A DNA stretch of 64,000 nt, taken from assembly GCF_024171735.1 (NCBI RefSeq), contig NZ_JAMTCH010000003.1, positions 236,841 to 300,840 of the forward strand. Reading direction: 5' to 3'. The translations under genes and the position numbers were made by a program. Every line of letters begins with the position of its first letter. The stretch's first letter is position 1. Shown piece after piece: positions 26,722 through 36,410 of this stretch. The notes under the pieces are model-generated. The model worked only from the letters and a program-made list of their open reading frames with translations, was not told the DNA's origin and searched no databases. This DNA comes from Prauserella alba. Its GTDB lineage: Bacteria > Actinomycetota > Actinomycetes > Mycobacteriales > Pseudonocardiaceae.

Positions 26722-28788
26722 GTGACTGCTTCGGCCGAGACCCTGTACGGCGCCGACGATCTGACCCACCTCGAGGGACTGGAAGCGGTGCGGAAGCGGC
26801 CCGGCATGTACATCGGGTCCACCGACAGCCGCGGCGTGAACCATCTGTTCGCCGAGATCGTCGACAACTGCACCGACGAGGGCGTGGCGGGGCACGCCGA
26901 CCGCGTCGTCGTCACGTTGCACGCCGACGGCAGCGTCGAGGTGGACGACAACGGCCGCGGGATCCCCACCGACAACCACGCCAAGTCGGGGATCTCGGGC
27001 GTCGAGCTGGTGCTGACCCGGCTGCACGCCGGCGGCAAGTTCGGCGGCTCCGGTTACAAGGCCTCGGGCGGTCTCCACGGCGTCGGCGCGTCGGCGGTGA
27101 ACGCCCTGTCGCTGCGGTTCGACGTGCAGGTGCGACGGGCGGGCAAGGTCCACGAGATGTCCTTCGCACGTGGTGTCGCCGGGGTGTTCGACGGTGCGGG
27201 GCCGAAGGCGAAGTTCACGCCGCAGTCGGGGTTGCGTGTCGCGCGGAAGATGAAGCGCGGCGAGTCCACCGGCACGACGATCCGTTACTGGTACGACGCG
27301 CGGTACTTCGAGCAGGGAGCGGCGCTCGACGTCGAGCAGGTGCGCACCAAGCTGCAGCACACCGCGTTCCTCGTGCCCGGCGTCACCTACGTGCTGCGCA
27401 CCGCCACCGACGGCGAGGTCGGGACGATCGAGGAGGAGACGTTCCACTATCCGAACGGTCTCGCCGACATGGTCGAGTACCTCGCCCCGACCGGCGACCG
27501 TGCGGTGTCCGGGACGATCACGATCTCCGGTGAGGGCACCTACAAGGAGAACGCCGCCGACGAGAACGGCGTGATGCAGTCCAATGTGGAACGCCGTGCC
27601 GAGGTCGACGTCGCGCTGCGGTGGGGAACCGGCTACGAGCGCACCATCGAGTGCTTCACCAACACCATCCGCAACGTGCACGGCGGTACGCACCGGAAGG
27701 GCTTCGACCGGGCGCTGACGAAGTCGCTGCAGGAGGCGATCTCGCGGACCCGGGGGCTGCTCAAGCCGAAGGAGGACCCGCCGACCCTCGACGACATCAC
27801 CGAGGGCATGACCGCGGTCGTCCACGTGCGCATCCCGGAGCCGCAGTTCACGTCGCAGACGAAGGACGAGCTGTCGACCGCCGGCATCACCAAGGTGATC
27901 CAGGGCATTGTCGACAAGGAGATCCGCGCCTGGACCGACAACCGCCGGACCAAGTCCGAGGCCAAGACGGTGCTGCAGAAGATCGTCGACGCCTCCCGGG
28001 TGCGGATCGCGCAGAAGCAGCAGAAGGACGCGGCGCGGCGGAAGACCGCGCTCGAGGGCGCCGCCATGCCGCCGAAACTCGTCGACTGCCGCGCGACCGG
28101 CATCGCACGCAGTGAGCTGTTCCTCGTGGAGGGCGACAGCGCACTCGGCTCAGCCCGCAGTGCGCGGGTGTCGGAGTACCAGGCACTGCTGCCGTTGCGC
28201 GGGAAGATCCTCAACGTGCAGAAGGCCGGTCTCGGCGACGCGCTGAAGAACGCCGAGATCTCCAACATTGTCCAGGTCCTCGGCGCGGGAACCGGGCGGA
28301 CGTTCGACATGTCGGCGCTGCGCTACGGCCGCATCATCATCATGGCCGACGCCGATGTGGACGGTTCGCACATCCGCACCCTGCTGATCACGTTGTTCGC
28401 CCGCTACATGCGGCCCGTCGTCGACGAGGGCAGGCTCTACGCCGCGATGCCGCCGCTGCACAAGGTCGTCACCAAGGGCCGCAGCGAGGAGACGCACTAC
28501 ACCTTCACCGAGCGCGAGATGCAGGAGAAGGTCGCCGAACTCGAGGCGAAGGGCAAGACGATCAAGAAGCCCGTGCCGCGCTTCAAGGGGCTCGGCGAGA
28601 TGGACGCCGACGAGTTGTGGGAGACGACGATGAACCCCGCGACCCGCGCTGTCCGCCGCATCACTCTCGACGACGCCGAGGCCGCCGAGGCGGCCCTCGA
28701 ACTCCTCATGGGCGAGAAGGTCGAACCCCGCCGCAACTGGCTCGTCTCGTCGTCCGAACGGGTCGACCAGGCCGCGATCGACATCTGA
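26722..28788 (+). CDS. parE: DNA topoisomerase IV subunit B
   Basis: 688 residues from GTG 26722. The GHKL ATPase domain shows EIVDNCTDEG, DDNGRGIP and GLHGVGASAVNALS. The TOPRIM domain has LFLVEGDSA and IIIMADADVDGSHI. The C-terminal IPRFKGLGEMDADELWETTMNP is the type IIA signature. It supplies the ATPase of the tetramer that decatenates sister chromosomes. It lies 80 bases before parC in the same direction. Pairing with a GyrA-like subunit lacking a GyrA box supports Topo IV rather than gyrase. Confidence 0.9.
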   Translation: MTASAETLYGADDLTHLEGLEAVRKRPGMYIGSTDSRGVNHLFAEIVDNCTDEGVAGHADRVVVTLHADGSVEVDDNGRGIPTDNHAKSGISGVELVLTRLHAGGKFGGSGYKASGGLHGVGASAVNALSLRFDVQVRRAGKVHEMSFARGVAGVFDGAGPKAKFTPQSGLRVARKMKRGESTGTTIRYWYDARYFEQGAALDVEQVRTKLQHTAFLVPGVTYVLRTATDGEVGTIEEETFHYPNGLADMVEYLAPTGDRAVSGTITISGEGTYKENAADENGVMQSNVERRAEVDVALRWGTGYERTIECFTNTIRNVHGGTHRKGFDRALTKSLQEAISRTRGLLKPKEDPPTLDDITEGMTAVVHVRIPEPQFTSQTKDELSTAGITKVIQGIVDKEIRAWTDNRRTKSEAKTVLQKIVDASRVRIAQKQQKDAARRKTALEGAAMPPKLVDCRATGIARSELFLVEGDSALGSARSARVSEYQALLPLRGKILNVQKAGLGDALKNAEISNIVQVLGAGTGRTFDMSALRYGRIIIMADADVDGSHIRTLLITLFARYMRPVVDEGRLYAAMPPLHKVVTKGRSEETHYTFTEREMQEKVAELEAKGKTIKKPVPRFKGLGEMDADELWETTMNPATRAVRRITLDDAEAAEAALELLMGEKVEPRRNWLVSSSERVDQAAIDI

Positions 28789-28868
28789 CGGCGCGATCAC
28801 CCCCGCATTCGCCGCGCCCGTACCCGTACCCGCCGAAGCCAGCGCACGAACCAGGAGCCGGAGACACC

Positions 28869-31352
28869 ATGGCACGCCGTAAGAATCCGACCACCCGCGT
28901 CGATCCGGCCGCGTTCGACCAGGCCGGCGCCCAGGTCTACGACAACTCGCTGACCGCCGAGATCGAGGACTCGTACCTGGAGTACGCCTACTCGGTCATC
29001 CACTCCAGGGCCCTCCCCGACGCGCGGGACGGCCTCAAACCGGTGCACCGCCGGATCCTGTTCTCCATGAACGAGAACGGCTACCGGCCCAGCCACGCAT
29101 ACGTGAAGTCCTCGCGTGTGGTCGGCGACGTGATGGGCCGGTACCACCCGCACGGCGACGTCGCGATCTACGACGCGATGGTGCGCCTGGCCCAGGACTT
29201 CTCCATGAACGTCCCGCTGGTCGACGGGCACGGCAACTTCGGAAGCCCGGACGACGGACCGGCAGCTTCGCGTTACACCGAGGCGCGCATGTCGCCCGAG
29301 GCGATGTTGCTCGTCGGCGAACTCGGCGAAGAGACCGTCGACATGCGGCCGAACTACGACGGCGAGCTGCTCGAACCGTCGGTGCTGCCCGCGTCCTTCC
29401 CGAACCTGCTGGTCAACGGCACGTCCGGCATCGCGGTCGGCATGGCGACGAACATGATCCCGCACAACCTCAGCGAGGTCATCGCCGCCGCACGCTGGTT
29501 GATCAACCACCCGAACGCCTCACTCGACAAGCTGATGGAGTTCGTACCAGGGCCCGACCTGCCGACCGGTGGGCAGGTGCTCGGCCTGGACCAGGTGCGC
29601 AAGGCCTACGAGACGGGCCGCGGCGTCGTACGGATGCGCGCGACCGTCGAGACCGGCCCTGTCGAGGGCAGCAGGCGGCAGGGCATCACCGTGACGGAAC
29701 TGCCGTACGGCGTCGGCCCCGAGAAGGTCATCGAACGCATCACCGACGAGGTGAACAAGACCAAGCGGCTGACCGGCATCGCCGACGTCAAAGACCTCAC
29801 CGACCGCGAGAACGGCACGCGGCTGGTCATCGAGTGCAAGGTCGGTGTCAACCCGCAGGCGCTGCTGGCCGACCTGTACCGGCTGACCCCGCTGGAGCAG
29901 TCGTTCGGCATCAACAACCTCGTGCTCGTCGACGGCAAACCGCAGACACTCGGCCTCAAACCGCTGCTCGAGGTGTTCCTGCAGCACCGCTACGACGTCG
30001 TCACCCGCCGCACGCGCTACCGCAGGCGCAAGCGGGAAGAGCGGCTGCATCTGGTGGAGGGCCTGCTCAAGGCGCTCGTCGACATCGACAAGGTCATCAG
30101 GCTCATCCGGCAGAGCGAGAACGCACAGGCAGCCAAGGAGGGCCTGATGAAGCGGTTCGAGCTCACCGAGATCCAGGCCACGTACATTCTGGACACCCCG
30201 CTCCGGCGGCTCACCAAGTACGACAAGCTCGATCTCGAACAGGAGGACGCGAAGCTGCGTGAGGAGATCGCGGAGCTGTCGAAGATCCTGGACGACGAGA
30301 AGGAACTGAAGAAGGTCGTCTCGGCCGAGCTCGCGAAGATCGCCAAGGACTTCCCGACCGAGCGCCGCAGCGCGCTGATCGACGGCGACCTCAAGGAGGT
30401 GCTGGCCGCGTCCAAGCCGGCAGGGCCGTTGGAGGTCGCCGACGACCCGTGCCACGTGGTGCTGTCGGCCACCGGCCTCGTCGCCCGCACCGCCGCGGAA
30501 TCCGAGGAGGCGCAGGAGAGTCGTCGCCGCAACGGCCGCGTCAAACACGACGCGGTGCAGGCCGTCGCCGCCACGTCGGCACGTGGTCAGGTGCTCCTGG
30601 TGACCAGCGCGGGCCGCGCGTTCAAGGTGGACGTGCTGCCGCTGCCCGTGCTGCCGGAACAGAGCGGCACGGTGTCGCTGCGCGGCGGGATGTCGGCGAA
30701 GGAACTCGTGCCGTTGGCCAAGGGGGAGCGGATCGTCGGGCTCGCACCGGTCGGCGATCACGTCGGTGACTCGCCCGGCCTGGCGCTCGGCACGAAGGCC
30801 GGCGTGGTGAAGGTGTGTGCCCCCGACTGGCCCGTGCGGTCGGAGGAGTTCGAGGTCATCAACCTCAAGGAAGGCGACGAGGTGGTCGGCGCCGCGTGGC
30901 TGGCCGACGGCGACGAGGAGCTCGCGTTCGTGACGTCGGCGGCGTCGCTGTTGCGGTACTCCGCCTCGCTGGTGCGGCCACAGGGCCTCAAGGGAGGCGG
31001 CATGGCGGGTGTGAAGCTGACCGCCGGCGCCGAGGTGGTGTTCTTCGGGGCCCTGCGCACGGACGACGACGAGCACGGCGAACCACTCGTCGTCACGGCC
31101 ACGGGCGAGACCGTCAAGGTGACGCCCTTCGCCGAGTACCCGGCGAAGGGCCGGGCGACCGCGGGTGTGCGCGTGCACCGGTTGCTGAAGGGCGAGGACG
31201 CCATTCGGGTGGCGTGGATCGGGCCGAGGCCTGCGGGCAGTTCCCGGAAGGGCGACGCGGTGGAACTGCCCGAGGTCGACGACCGCCGCGACGGTTCCGG
31301 CGCCGCGCACCCCGGTCCCGAGGTCATCGGTCACCGCATCGAACGCGACTGA
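28869..31352 (+). CDS. parC: DNA topoisomerase IV subunit A
   Basis: 827 residues from ATG 28869 behind CCAGGAG. The DNA-cleaving Tyr is in AASRYTEARMS, the quinolone-region motif is YHPHGDVAIYDAMVR, and a coiled coil follows around 490-540. The C-terminal beta-pinwheel lacks the GyrA box (QRRGGKG), which argues for ParC. It forms the breakage-reunion subunit with ParE. A 21-bp repeat set begins 19 bases after its stop. Confidence 0.9.
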   Translation: MARRKNPTTRVDPAAFDQAGAQVYDNSLTAEIEDSYLEYAYSVIHSRALPDARDGLKPVHRRILFSMNENGYRPSHAYVKSSRVVGDVMGRYHPHGDVAIYDAMVRLAQDFSMNVPLVDGHGNFGSPDDGPAASRYTEARMSPEAMLLVGELGEETVDMRPNYDGELLEPSVLPASFPNLLVNGTSGIAVGMATNMIPHNLSEVIAAARWLINHPNASLDKLMEFVPGPDLPTGGQVLGLDQVRKAYETGRGVVRMRATVETGPVEGSRRQGITVTELPYGVGPEKVIERITDEVNKTKRLTGIADVKDLTDRENGTRLVIECKVGVNPQALLADLYRLTPLEQSFGINNLVLVDGKPQTLGLKPLLEVFLQHRYDVVTRRTRYRRRKREERLHLVEGLLKALVDIDKVIRLIRQSENAQAAKEGLMKRFELTEIQATYILDTPLRRLTKYDKLDLEQEDAKLREEIAELSKILDDEKELKKVVSAELAKIAKDFPTERRSALIDGDLKEVLAASKPAGPLEVADDPCHVVLSATGLVARTAAESEEAQESRRRNGRVKHDAVQAVAATSARGQVLLVTSAGRAFKVDVLPLPVLPEQSGTVSLRGGMSAKELVPLAKGERIVGLAPVGDHVGDSPGLALGTKAGVVKVCAPDWPVRSEEFEVINLKEGDEVVGAAWLADGDEELAFVTSAASLLRYSASLVRPQGLKGGGMAGVKLTAGAEVVFFGALRTDDDEHGEPLVVTATGETVKVTPFAEYPAKGRATAGVRVHRLLKGEDAIRVAWIGPRPAGSSRKGDAVELPEVDDRRDGSGAAHPGPEVIGHRIERD

Positions 31353-31370
31353 TCCGGCCTCCCGCACGCG

Positions 31371-31442
31371 CCGTGTTGCACCTTCGGGAGCCCGTGTTGC
31401 GGATTGCGGGGGCCGTGTTGCGTTCTCCGGGGGCCGTGTTGC
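31371..31442. repeat. 21-bp-period repeat, site A (4 units)
   Basis: CCGTGTTGC recurs at 31371, 31392, 31413 and 31434, exactly 21 bases apart, with G-rich variable bases between. It starts 19 bases after the parC stop and ends 10 bases before the end of the convergent pseudouridine synthase gene. It belongs to the family seen at 36325, 37427 and 43901. Confidence 0.9.
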
Positions 31443-31452
31443 GGCCTCGTGC

Positions 31453-32361
31453 TCAGCCCTGCCAGGCCGACAGCGTGCGGATGCTCTCGAACCGGCGCCG
31501 CCGCCCGGTGAGCGGGTCGGTGAACTCGAGGACCTTCGCCAGCAACTGCAACGGGTTGCGGAAGTCGTCGAGGGCGGTCTCGTAGGTCACCGGGTAGAAC
31601 GAGTCGCCCACGATGGGCACACCGAGTGAGGCCAGGTGCACCCGGAGCTGGTGGGTGCGCCCCGTGGCGGGGACGAGTCGGTAGCGGCCGAGGCCGTCAC
31701 GGGTGTCGACGAGTTCGACGTAGGTCTCGGCGTTCGGCTCGCCCGGTACCTCTTCCGCGGTGACGACCTCGCGGCGTTTGACGATCCGGCTGCGCACTGT
31801 GCGCGGCAGCGTGAGCTCCGGGTCGTGCGGTGCGATCGCCTCGTACTCCTTGTGCACGACGCGGTCGCGGAACAGGTTCTGATACGGGCCGCGCAGTTCC
31901 CGCCGCACGGTGAACATCAGCAGCCCCGCGGTCACGCGGTCGAGCCGGTGCACCGGACTCAGCTCGGGCAGGCCCAGCTCGTCGCGCAGCCGCACCAGCG
32001 CGGTCTGCATGACGTGTTTGCCGCGGGGGATCGTCGCGAGGAAGTGCGGCTTGTCGGCCACCACGAGGTCGTCGTCGCGGTACACGATGCCGATGTCGAA
32101 CGGCACCGGAACTTCGTCGGGCAGATCGCGGTGGAACCACACGAAGTCACCCGGGACGTACGGCGTGTCCACGGTGACCGCCCCCGCGGTCGTGACGAAC
32201 CTGCCCGCGGCGAGCATGTCATCGATGTACGCGGGTTCCAGCCGGTGCAGCCGCTGCACCAGATGATCGCGCACGGTCGCCCAGGTCCCGTCGACGGGCA
32301 GCCGCAGCCGCGCGGCGTCGAGCCCGTTGCGCTGCGGCAACGGCGAGTCGGGACGCTTCAT
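31453..32361 (-). CDS. RluA-family RNA pseudouridine synthase
   Basis: 302 residues from ATG 32361. The catalytic motif is SPVHRLDRVTAGLLMF with the nucleophilic Asp, and PATGRTHQLRVHLASLG plus GDSFYP are the conserved C-terminal motifs. The N-terminal part (1-85) has an S4-like RNA-binding segment. It isomerises uridine in rRNA or tRNA; which site cannot be told. It is convergent with parC. Confidence 0.9.
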   Translation of the reverse strand: MKRPDSPLPQRNGLDAARLRLPVDGTWATVRDHLVQRLHRLEPAYIDDMLAAGRFVTTAGAVTVDTPYVPGDFVWFHRDLPDEVPVPFDIGIVYRDDDLVVADKPHFLATIPRGKHVMQTALVRLRDELGLPELSPVHRLDRVTAGLLMFTVRRELRGPYQNLFRDRVVHKEYEAIAPHDPELTLPRTVRSRIVKRREVVTAEEVPGEPNAETYVELVDTRDGLGRYRLVPATGRTHQLRVHLASLGVPIVGDSFYPVTYETALDDFRNPLQLLAKVLEFTDPLTGRRRRFESIRTLSAWQG

Positions 32362-32382
32362 GAGTCCAGGGTACCGGCGGCG

Positions 32383-32395
32383 TAGGGTGCCGTTC
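32383..32395 (+). promoter_or_regulatory. Leaderless-type -10 element (TAGGGT)
   Basis: TAGGGT at 32383-32388 fits the actinobacterial TANNNT -10 and lies seven bases before GTG 32396. There is no Shine-Dalgarno sequence. A transcript starting at or beside the GTG is likely. The divergent pseudouridine synthase starts only 34 bases away. Confidence 0.5.
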
Positions 32396-32869
32396 GTGGA
32401 ACGGATCACCGATGCCGGGCCGCCCAGCGGGCGGCAGCGGACACTCGCGCGGGCCCCGATCGTGCTGTACCGATGGGGGCTCGGCGCGCTGTTGGGCCGG
32501 CGGTTCCTGTACCTGGTGCACACCGGCAGGCGGAGCGGGCTGAAGCGGGAGGTCGTGCTGGAGGTCGTGACCAGCGACACCGGTTCGACCACCGCGTGCT
32601 CGGGATTCGGGACGAAGGCGGCCTGGTATCGCAACGTCCTCGAGAACCCGTCGGTGACCATCCAGAGTGGACGATTGCGGACGGCCGCCACTGCGGTACC
32701 GCTCGACGTCGAGACCGGCGTCGAGCTGATGTCCGAATACGCGGGTAAGCATCCGAAGATCGCCGCCCGGCTGGCACGCGTCATGGGCTACCGCGTCGAC
32801 GGCAGCGACGACGACTTCCGCGCCCTCGGCCGTGAGGTCCGGTTCGTCCGCTTCGACCACGGCGGCTGA
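32396..32869 (+). CDS. Deazaflavin (F420)-dependent nitroreductase-family oxidoreductase
   Basis: 157 residues from GTG 32396; a GTG at 32387 is the alternative. The split beta-barrel FDOR fold is marked by YLVHTGRRSGLKREVVLEVV, GTKAAWYRNVLENPSVTI and a late YRVDGSDDDFRALG. The order matches the Ddn/Rv3547 group, which uses reduced F420 to reduce quinones or nitro compounds at the membrane. The physiological substrate is unknown. A 16-bp hairpin terminator follows. Confidence 0.82.
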   Translation: MERITDAGPPSGRQRTLARAPIVLYRWGLGALLGRRFLYLVHTGRRSGLKREVVLEVVTSDTGSTTACSGFGTKAAWYRNVLENPSVTIQSGRLRTAATAVPLDVETGVELMSEYAGKHPKIAARLARVMGYRVDGSDDDFRALGREVRFVRFDHGG

Positions 32870-33261
32870 CCGGCCGGCACGCCCGTCGCCCGGTCCGGCA
32901 GGAGTGGAGACGTGGAACGCCCGGCACGCCTGCCGAGAGGTGGCGTGCCGGGCGTTCTCCTCGTCCGGGGTCCGCAACTAGGGGGAGGTGCGCGGTCCCC
33001 GGGGGCTGTCGGCCCTCGTCTGCCATCACGATACGACCCCGAATTCCGCCGGGCTATCGGCTGTGCGGACGATGCCGTGCCCGCGAGTGCCCGACACGGC
33101 CCCTCAGCACCGTCCGCCAACGCCGTGCCGTCTCCGGTACCTGCCGGTCCGGTGCCTGCCGCGCGTGGCCCCGCCGAATTCGGCGTGTCGGCGGGATTAG
33201 TGCCGCACGGCGACGGGTAATCGGGCGCAGGACGCGGACGAGACGAGCGAGGGGGTTCGCC
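32870..33261. other. Gap between the FDOR and DUF3040 genes
   Basis: 392 bases. It contains the terminator at 32915-32957; the rest shows no gene, repeat or clear regulatory site. A G-rich ribosome site for the DUF3040 gene lies at its end. Confidence 0.5.
32915..32957 (+). terminator. 16-bp hairpin terminator after the deazaflavin oxidoreductase
   Basis: Arms 32915-32930 and 32942-32957 are perfect reverse complements with an 11-base loop, beginning 45 bases after the stop codon. Confidence 0.8.
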
Positions 33262-33558
33262 ATGCTGAGTCGTCGCGAACGGGAAGAGCTCGAGCGCATC
33301 GGCGGCAAACTGCGAGACGACGATCCCGAGCTGGCGCGTGCGTTCGGCCGGGGTGGGCCGCCCCGGCGCTGGGCGGGTGGCCGGGTGATGCGCCGGGGCC
33401 TCGACATGTTCGCCGGCGTGCTCATCGTGCTCGGTCTCGTGACGCTGAACTTCGGCCTCGTGCTGCTGGCTGCGATCGTGCTGGTCGTCGCGGCGTTCGC
33501 GCACGTGCAGGGTTGGGGCGGATCGGCGAAGCCCGCGGACGACAACGACGCCGGCTAG
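33262..33558 (+). CDS. DUF3040 family membrane protein
   Basis: 98 residues from ATG 33262 behind GAGGGGG. The start MLSRREREELERIGGKLRDDDPELARAF is the hallmark of DUF3040, a small actinobacterial family. Two closely spaced hydrophobic helices (about residues 50-80) follow, then a short acidic tail. Function unknown. It is monocistronic, with its own terminator. Confidence 0.85.
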   Translation: MLSRREREELERIGGKLRDDDPELARAFGRGGPPRRWAGGRVMRRGLDMFAGVLIVLGLVTLNFGLVLLAAIVLVVAAFAHVQGWGGSAKPADDNDAG

Positions 33559-33579
33559 GCGCCCGGCACGGGAATCGGT

Positions 33580-33609
33580 CCCGCCCGGCATACGATCACG
33601 CCGGGCGGG
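33580..33609. terminator. Terminator between DUF3040 and purC
   Basis: CCCGCCCGGC at 33580-33589 and GCCGGGCGGG at 33600-33609 form a perfect 10-bp stem between two convergent genes. Confidence 0.75.
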
Positions 33610-33618
33610 GAGTCCCGG

Positions 33619-34461
33619 CTACGCCTGCCAGGTCTCGCCGGTGATGCGCTCGTAGGCCTCGACGTAACGGGCGCGGGTCGACGCGACGACGTCGGCGGGA
33701 ACCTCGGGCCCCGGCGGGGTCTTGTCCCAGCCGGTGGACGTGGCCCAGTCGCGCACGAACTGCTTGTCGAACGCGTGCTGCGTGCGCCCCGGCTCCCACT
33801 CGTCGGCGGGCCAGAACCGGGACGAGTCCGACGTCAGGACCTCGTCGCCCAGGGTCAGCGTGCCGTCGGCGTCCCAGCCGAACTCGACCTTGGTGTCGGC
33901 GACGATGATGCCGCGTCCGGCGGCGTGCTCGGCACCCGCGCGGTACAGCTCCAACGTCACTGCTCGCAGGCGCTCGGCCGTCTCGCCGCCCTCCTGCGCG
34001 ACGACGTCGTCGAACGTGATGGCCTCGTCGTGGCCCGCGTCGGCCTTCGTCGTCGGCGTGAAGATCGGCTCCGGCAACCTGCTGCCTTCGACGAGGCCGT
34101 CCGGCAGGGCCACCCCCGAAACGGTGCCGCGCTCGCGGTACTCCTTCAGACCGGAACCGGACAGGTACCCGCGGGCGATGCACTCGACCTTGACCATCGT
34201 CAGCGGCTTGCACCGCAGCGCCCGGCCCGCGAACTCCTCCGGGACGTCGGTCGCCGACAGCACGTGGTTCGGCACCAGTTCCGAGAATCGCTCGAACCAC
34301 CAGCGCGACAGCTGTGTCAGCAGCGCGCCCTTGTCCGGGATCGGGGTCGGCAGCGTCACGTCGTAGACCGAGATCCGGTCGGAGGCGACCAGCAGGATGT
34401 CGCCGTCGTCGTTGTACAGATCCCTGACCTTGCCCGCGTGGATGTGCTTCACGCGCCCCAT
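33619..34461 (-). CDS. purC: SAICAR synthetase PurC
   Basis: 280 residues from ATG 34461. It joins CAIR and aspartate with ATP in purine synthesis. Visible motifs are GKVRDLY near the start, VASDRISVYDV (ATP site), CIARGYLSGSG and GIIVADTKVEFG, all conserved in PurC. Length fits the family. No other pur gene adjoins in this window. Confidence 0.95.
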   Translation of the reverse strand: MGRVKHIHAGKVRDLYNDDGDILLVASDRISVYDVTLPTPIPDKGALLTQLSRWWFERFSELVPNHVLSATDVPEEFAGRALRCKPLTMVKVECIARGYLSGSGLKEYRERGTVSGVALPDGLVEGSRLPEPIFTPTTKADAGHDEAITFDDVVAQEGGETAERLRAVTLELYRAGAEHAAGRGIIVADTKVEFGWDADGTLTLGDEVLTSDSSRFWPADEWEPGRTQHAFDKQFVRDWATSTGWDKTPPGPEVPADVVASTRARYVEAYERITGETWQA

Positions 34462-34535
34462 CGTACGGCCGGGTTGCCGCGGCGCCCCGTGGGTAGCCCC
34501 GTGACGGCCGACAGGAGTCGAGAACGGGAGACGTG

Positions 34536-36323
34536 ATGGCGGAAACGGTCGGCGACCAGGTGTTGCGGCGGCTGCGCGAATGGGACGTCGAGCAGGTGTT
34601 CGGCTACCCCGGTGACGGGATCAACGGCATCGTGGCGGCCTTCGGCGAGGCAGGCAACCGGCCGCGGTTCGTGCAGTCGCGCCACGAGGAGATGTCCGCG
34701 TTCTCCGCGGTGGGCTACGCCAAGTTCAGCGGCAACGTGGGCGTGTGCCTGGCCACGTCGGGGCCGGGCGCCATCCACCTGCTCAACGGGCTGTACGACG
34801 CCAAGCTCGACCACGTGCCGGTCGTCGCGATCGTCGGGCAGACGGCGCGGACCGCGATGGGCGGCAGCTACCAGCAGGAGGTGGACCTGCAGGCGTTGCT
34901 GGCCGATGTCGCCTCGGCCTACCTGGTGGAGGTCAACACCGCGGAGCAGCTGCCGAACGCACTCGACCGGGCCCTGCGCACCGCATGGGGACAGCGCACC
35001 GTCACAGCCGTGATCATGCCGAACGACCTGCAGGAACAGACCTACAGTCCGCCGCAGCACGAGTTCAAACACGTGCCCTCGGCACCGCCGAGCACCCCGC
35101 GTTCCGTCGTCCTGCCGCCGGAGGACGAGGTGGCGCGCGCCGCAGAGGTCCTCAACTCGGGTGAGCGGGTGGCGATACTGGTGGGCCAGGGCGCCCGCAA
35201 CGCGGCACACGAGGTGAGCCAGGTCGCCGAACTGACGGGCGCAGGCGTGGCGAAGGCGCTGCTCGGCAAGGACGTGCTCTCCGACGAACTGCCGTACGTC
35301 ACCGGATCGATCGGACTGCTCGGGACCCGGCCGACGTACGAACTGATGCGCGACTGCGACACCCTGCTGATCGTCGGCTCGAACATGCCCTACAGCCAGT
35401 TCCTGCCCCAGTTCGGGCAGGCCAGGGCGGTGCAGATCGACGTGGACGCCGGTGTGCTCGGGATGCGCTATCCCACCGAGGTGAATCTCGCGGGCGAGGC
35501 GAAGGCCACCCTGCGGGCGCTGCTGCCGCAGCTGCAACGCAAGAACGCGGCGTCGTGGCGTTCGGGCATCGAGTCGAGCGTGTCCGAGTGGTGGGACACG
35601 ATGCGGCAGCAGGCCATGCTGAGCGCCGAACCGGTGAACCCGCAGCGCGTGGTGCACGAGCTGTCGGCGCGGCTGCCCGAGGACGCGATCATCACGGCCG
35701 ACTCCGGATCGTCGACCAACTGGTTCGCGCGCAACCTGCGCATCCGCGGGCGGATGCGGGCGTCCCTGTCCGGCACGCTCGCCACGATGGGCGCGGGGGT
35801 GCCTTACGCGATCGGGGCGAAGTTCGCCCACCCGGACCGGCCCGTGGTCGCACTCGTCGGCGACGGCGCCATGCAGATGAACGGCCTCGCCGAACTGCTG
35901 ACCATCGCGCGGTACCGCGAGCAGTGGGACGACCAGCGGCTCGTCGTCTGCGTGTTCCACAACGACGATCTGAACCAGGTCACGTGGGAACTGCGCGCGA
36001 TGGGCGGGGCGCCGAAGTTCGAGGAATCGCAGACACTGCCCGGAATGTCGTACGCGGCGTTCGCCGCGGCGCTCGGTTTCGACACCGTCGCCATCGACGA
36101 TCCGGAGCAGCTCGGCCCCGCGTGGGACCGCGTGCTCGGCGGGAGGGGGCCGGCGCTTCTCGACGTGCGGTGCGACCCCGAAGTGCCGCCGATCCCGCCG
36201 CACGCCACGCTCGAGCAGATGACCTCGACCGCCGAGGCGCTCGCCAAGGGCGACCCCAACACGTGGCACGTCCTGATGCAGGGAGCGAAGACGAAACTGC
36301 AGGAGTTCCTCCCCGGCCGCTGA
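34536..36323 (+). CDS. ThDP-dependent pyruvate oxidase/dehydrogenase-like enzyme (PoxB-like)
   Basis: 595 residues from ATG 34536, preceded by GGGAG. The Pyr domain keeps the activating Glu in QSRHEEMSAF. The central domain contains VAILVGQGARNA. The PP domain has GDGAMQMNGLAELL...NDDLNQV, the ThDP/Mg motif. The order and length fit PoxB-type pyruvate:quinone oxidoreductases, which oxidise pyruvate to acetate at the membrane. The C-terminal amphipathic segment TKLQEFLPGR could bind membrane. Other ThDP oxidases of this group remain possible. Confidence 0.82.
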   Translation: MAETVGDQVLRRLREWDVEQVFGYPGDGINGIVAAFGEAGNRPRFVQSRHEEMSAFSAVGYAKFSGNVGVCLATSGPGAIHLLNGLYDAKLDHVPVVAIVGQTARTAMGGSYQQEVDLQALLADVASAYLVEVNTAEQLPNALDRALRTAWGQRTVTAVIMPNDLQEQTYSPPQHEFKHVPSAPPSTPRSVVLPPEDEVARAAEVLNSGERVAILVGQGARNAAHEVSQVAELTGAGVAKALLGKDVLSDELPYVTGSIGLLGTRPTYELMRDCDTLLIVGSNMPYSQFLPQFGQARAVQIDVDAGVLGMRYPTEVNLAGEAKATLRALLPQLQRKNAASWRSGIESSVSEWWDTMRQQAMLSAEPVNPQRVVHELSARLPEDAIITADSGSSTNWFARNLRIRGRMRASLSGTLATMGAGVPYAIGAKFAHPDRPVVALVGDGAMQMNGLAELLTIARYREQWDDQRLVVCVFHNDDLNQVTWELRAMGGAPKFEESQTLPGMSYAAFAAALGFDTVAIDDPEQLGPAWDRVLGGRGPALLDVRCDPEVPPIPPHATLEQMTSTAEALAKGDPNTWHVLMQGAKTKLQEFLPGR

Positions 36324-36324
36324 C

Positions 36325-36360
36325 CGCGTGTTCTGCAGTCGGACACGCGTGTTCTGCGGT
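36325..36360. repeat. 21-bp-period repeat, site D (2 units)
   Basis: CGCGTGTTCTGC occurs at 36325 and 36346, 21 bases apart, starting two bases after the PoxB-like stop. It resembles the CCGTGTTGC units of sites A-C with an inserted CT. It partly overlaps the left arm of the terminator hairpin. Confidence 0.7.
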
Positions 36361-36395
36361 CCGGTCGGCCGGTGTGCCGCCTGCCGACCGGACCG
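36357..36395. terminator. Terminator between the PoxB-like gene and the convergent SDR
   Basis: CGGTCCGGTCGGC (36357-36369) and GCCGACCGGACCG (36383-36395) form a perfect 13-bp stem. Confidence 0.8.
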
Positions 36396-36410
36396 CTCGC
36401 CGCCGCCCGA

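Noticed and set aside
26722-31352. gyrB-gyrA instead of parE-parC
   Set aside because: The A subunit has no GyrA box and the pair is not beside dnaA-recF-type genes; Topo IV is the better call, though not proven.
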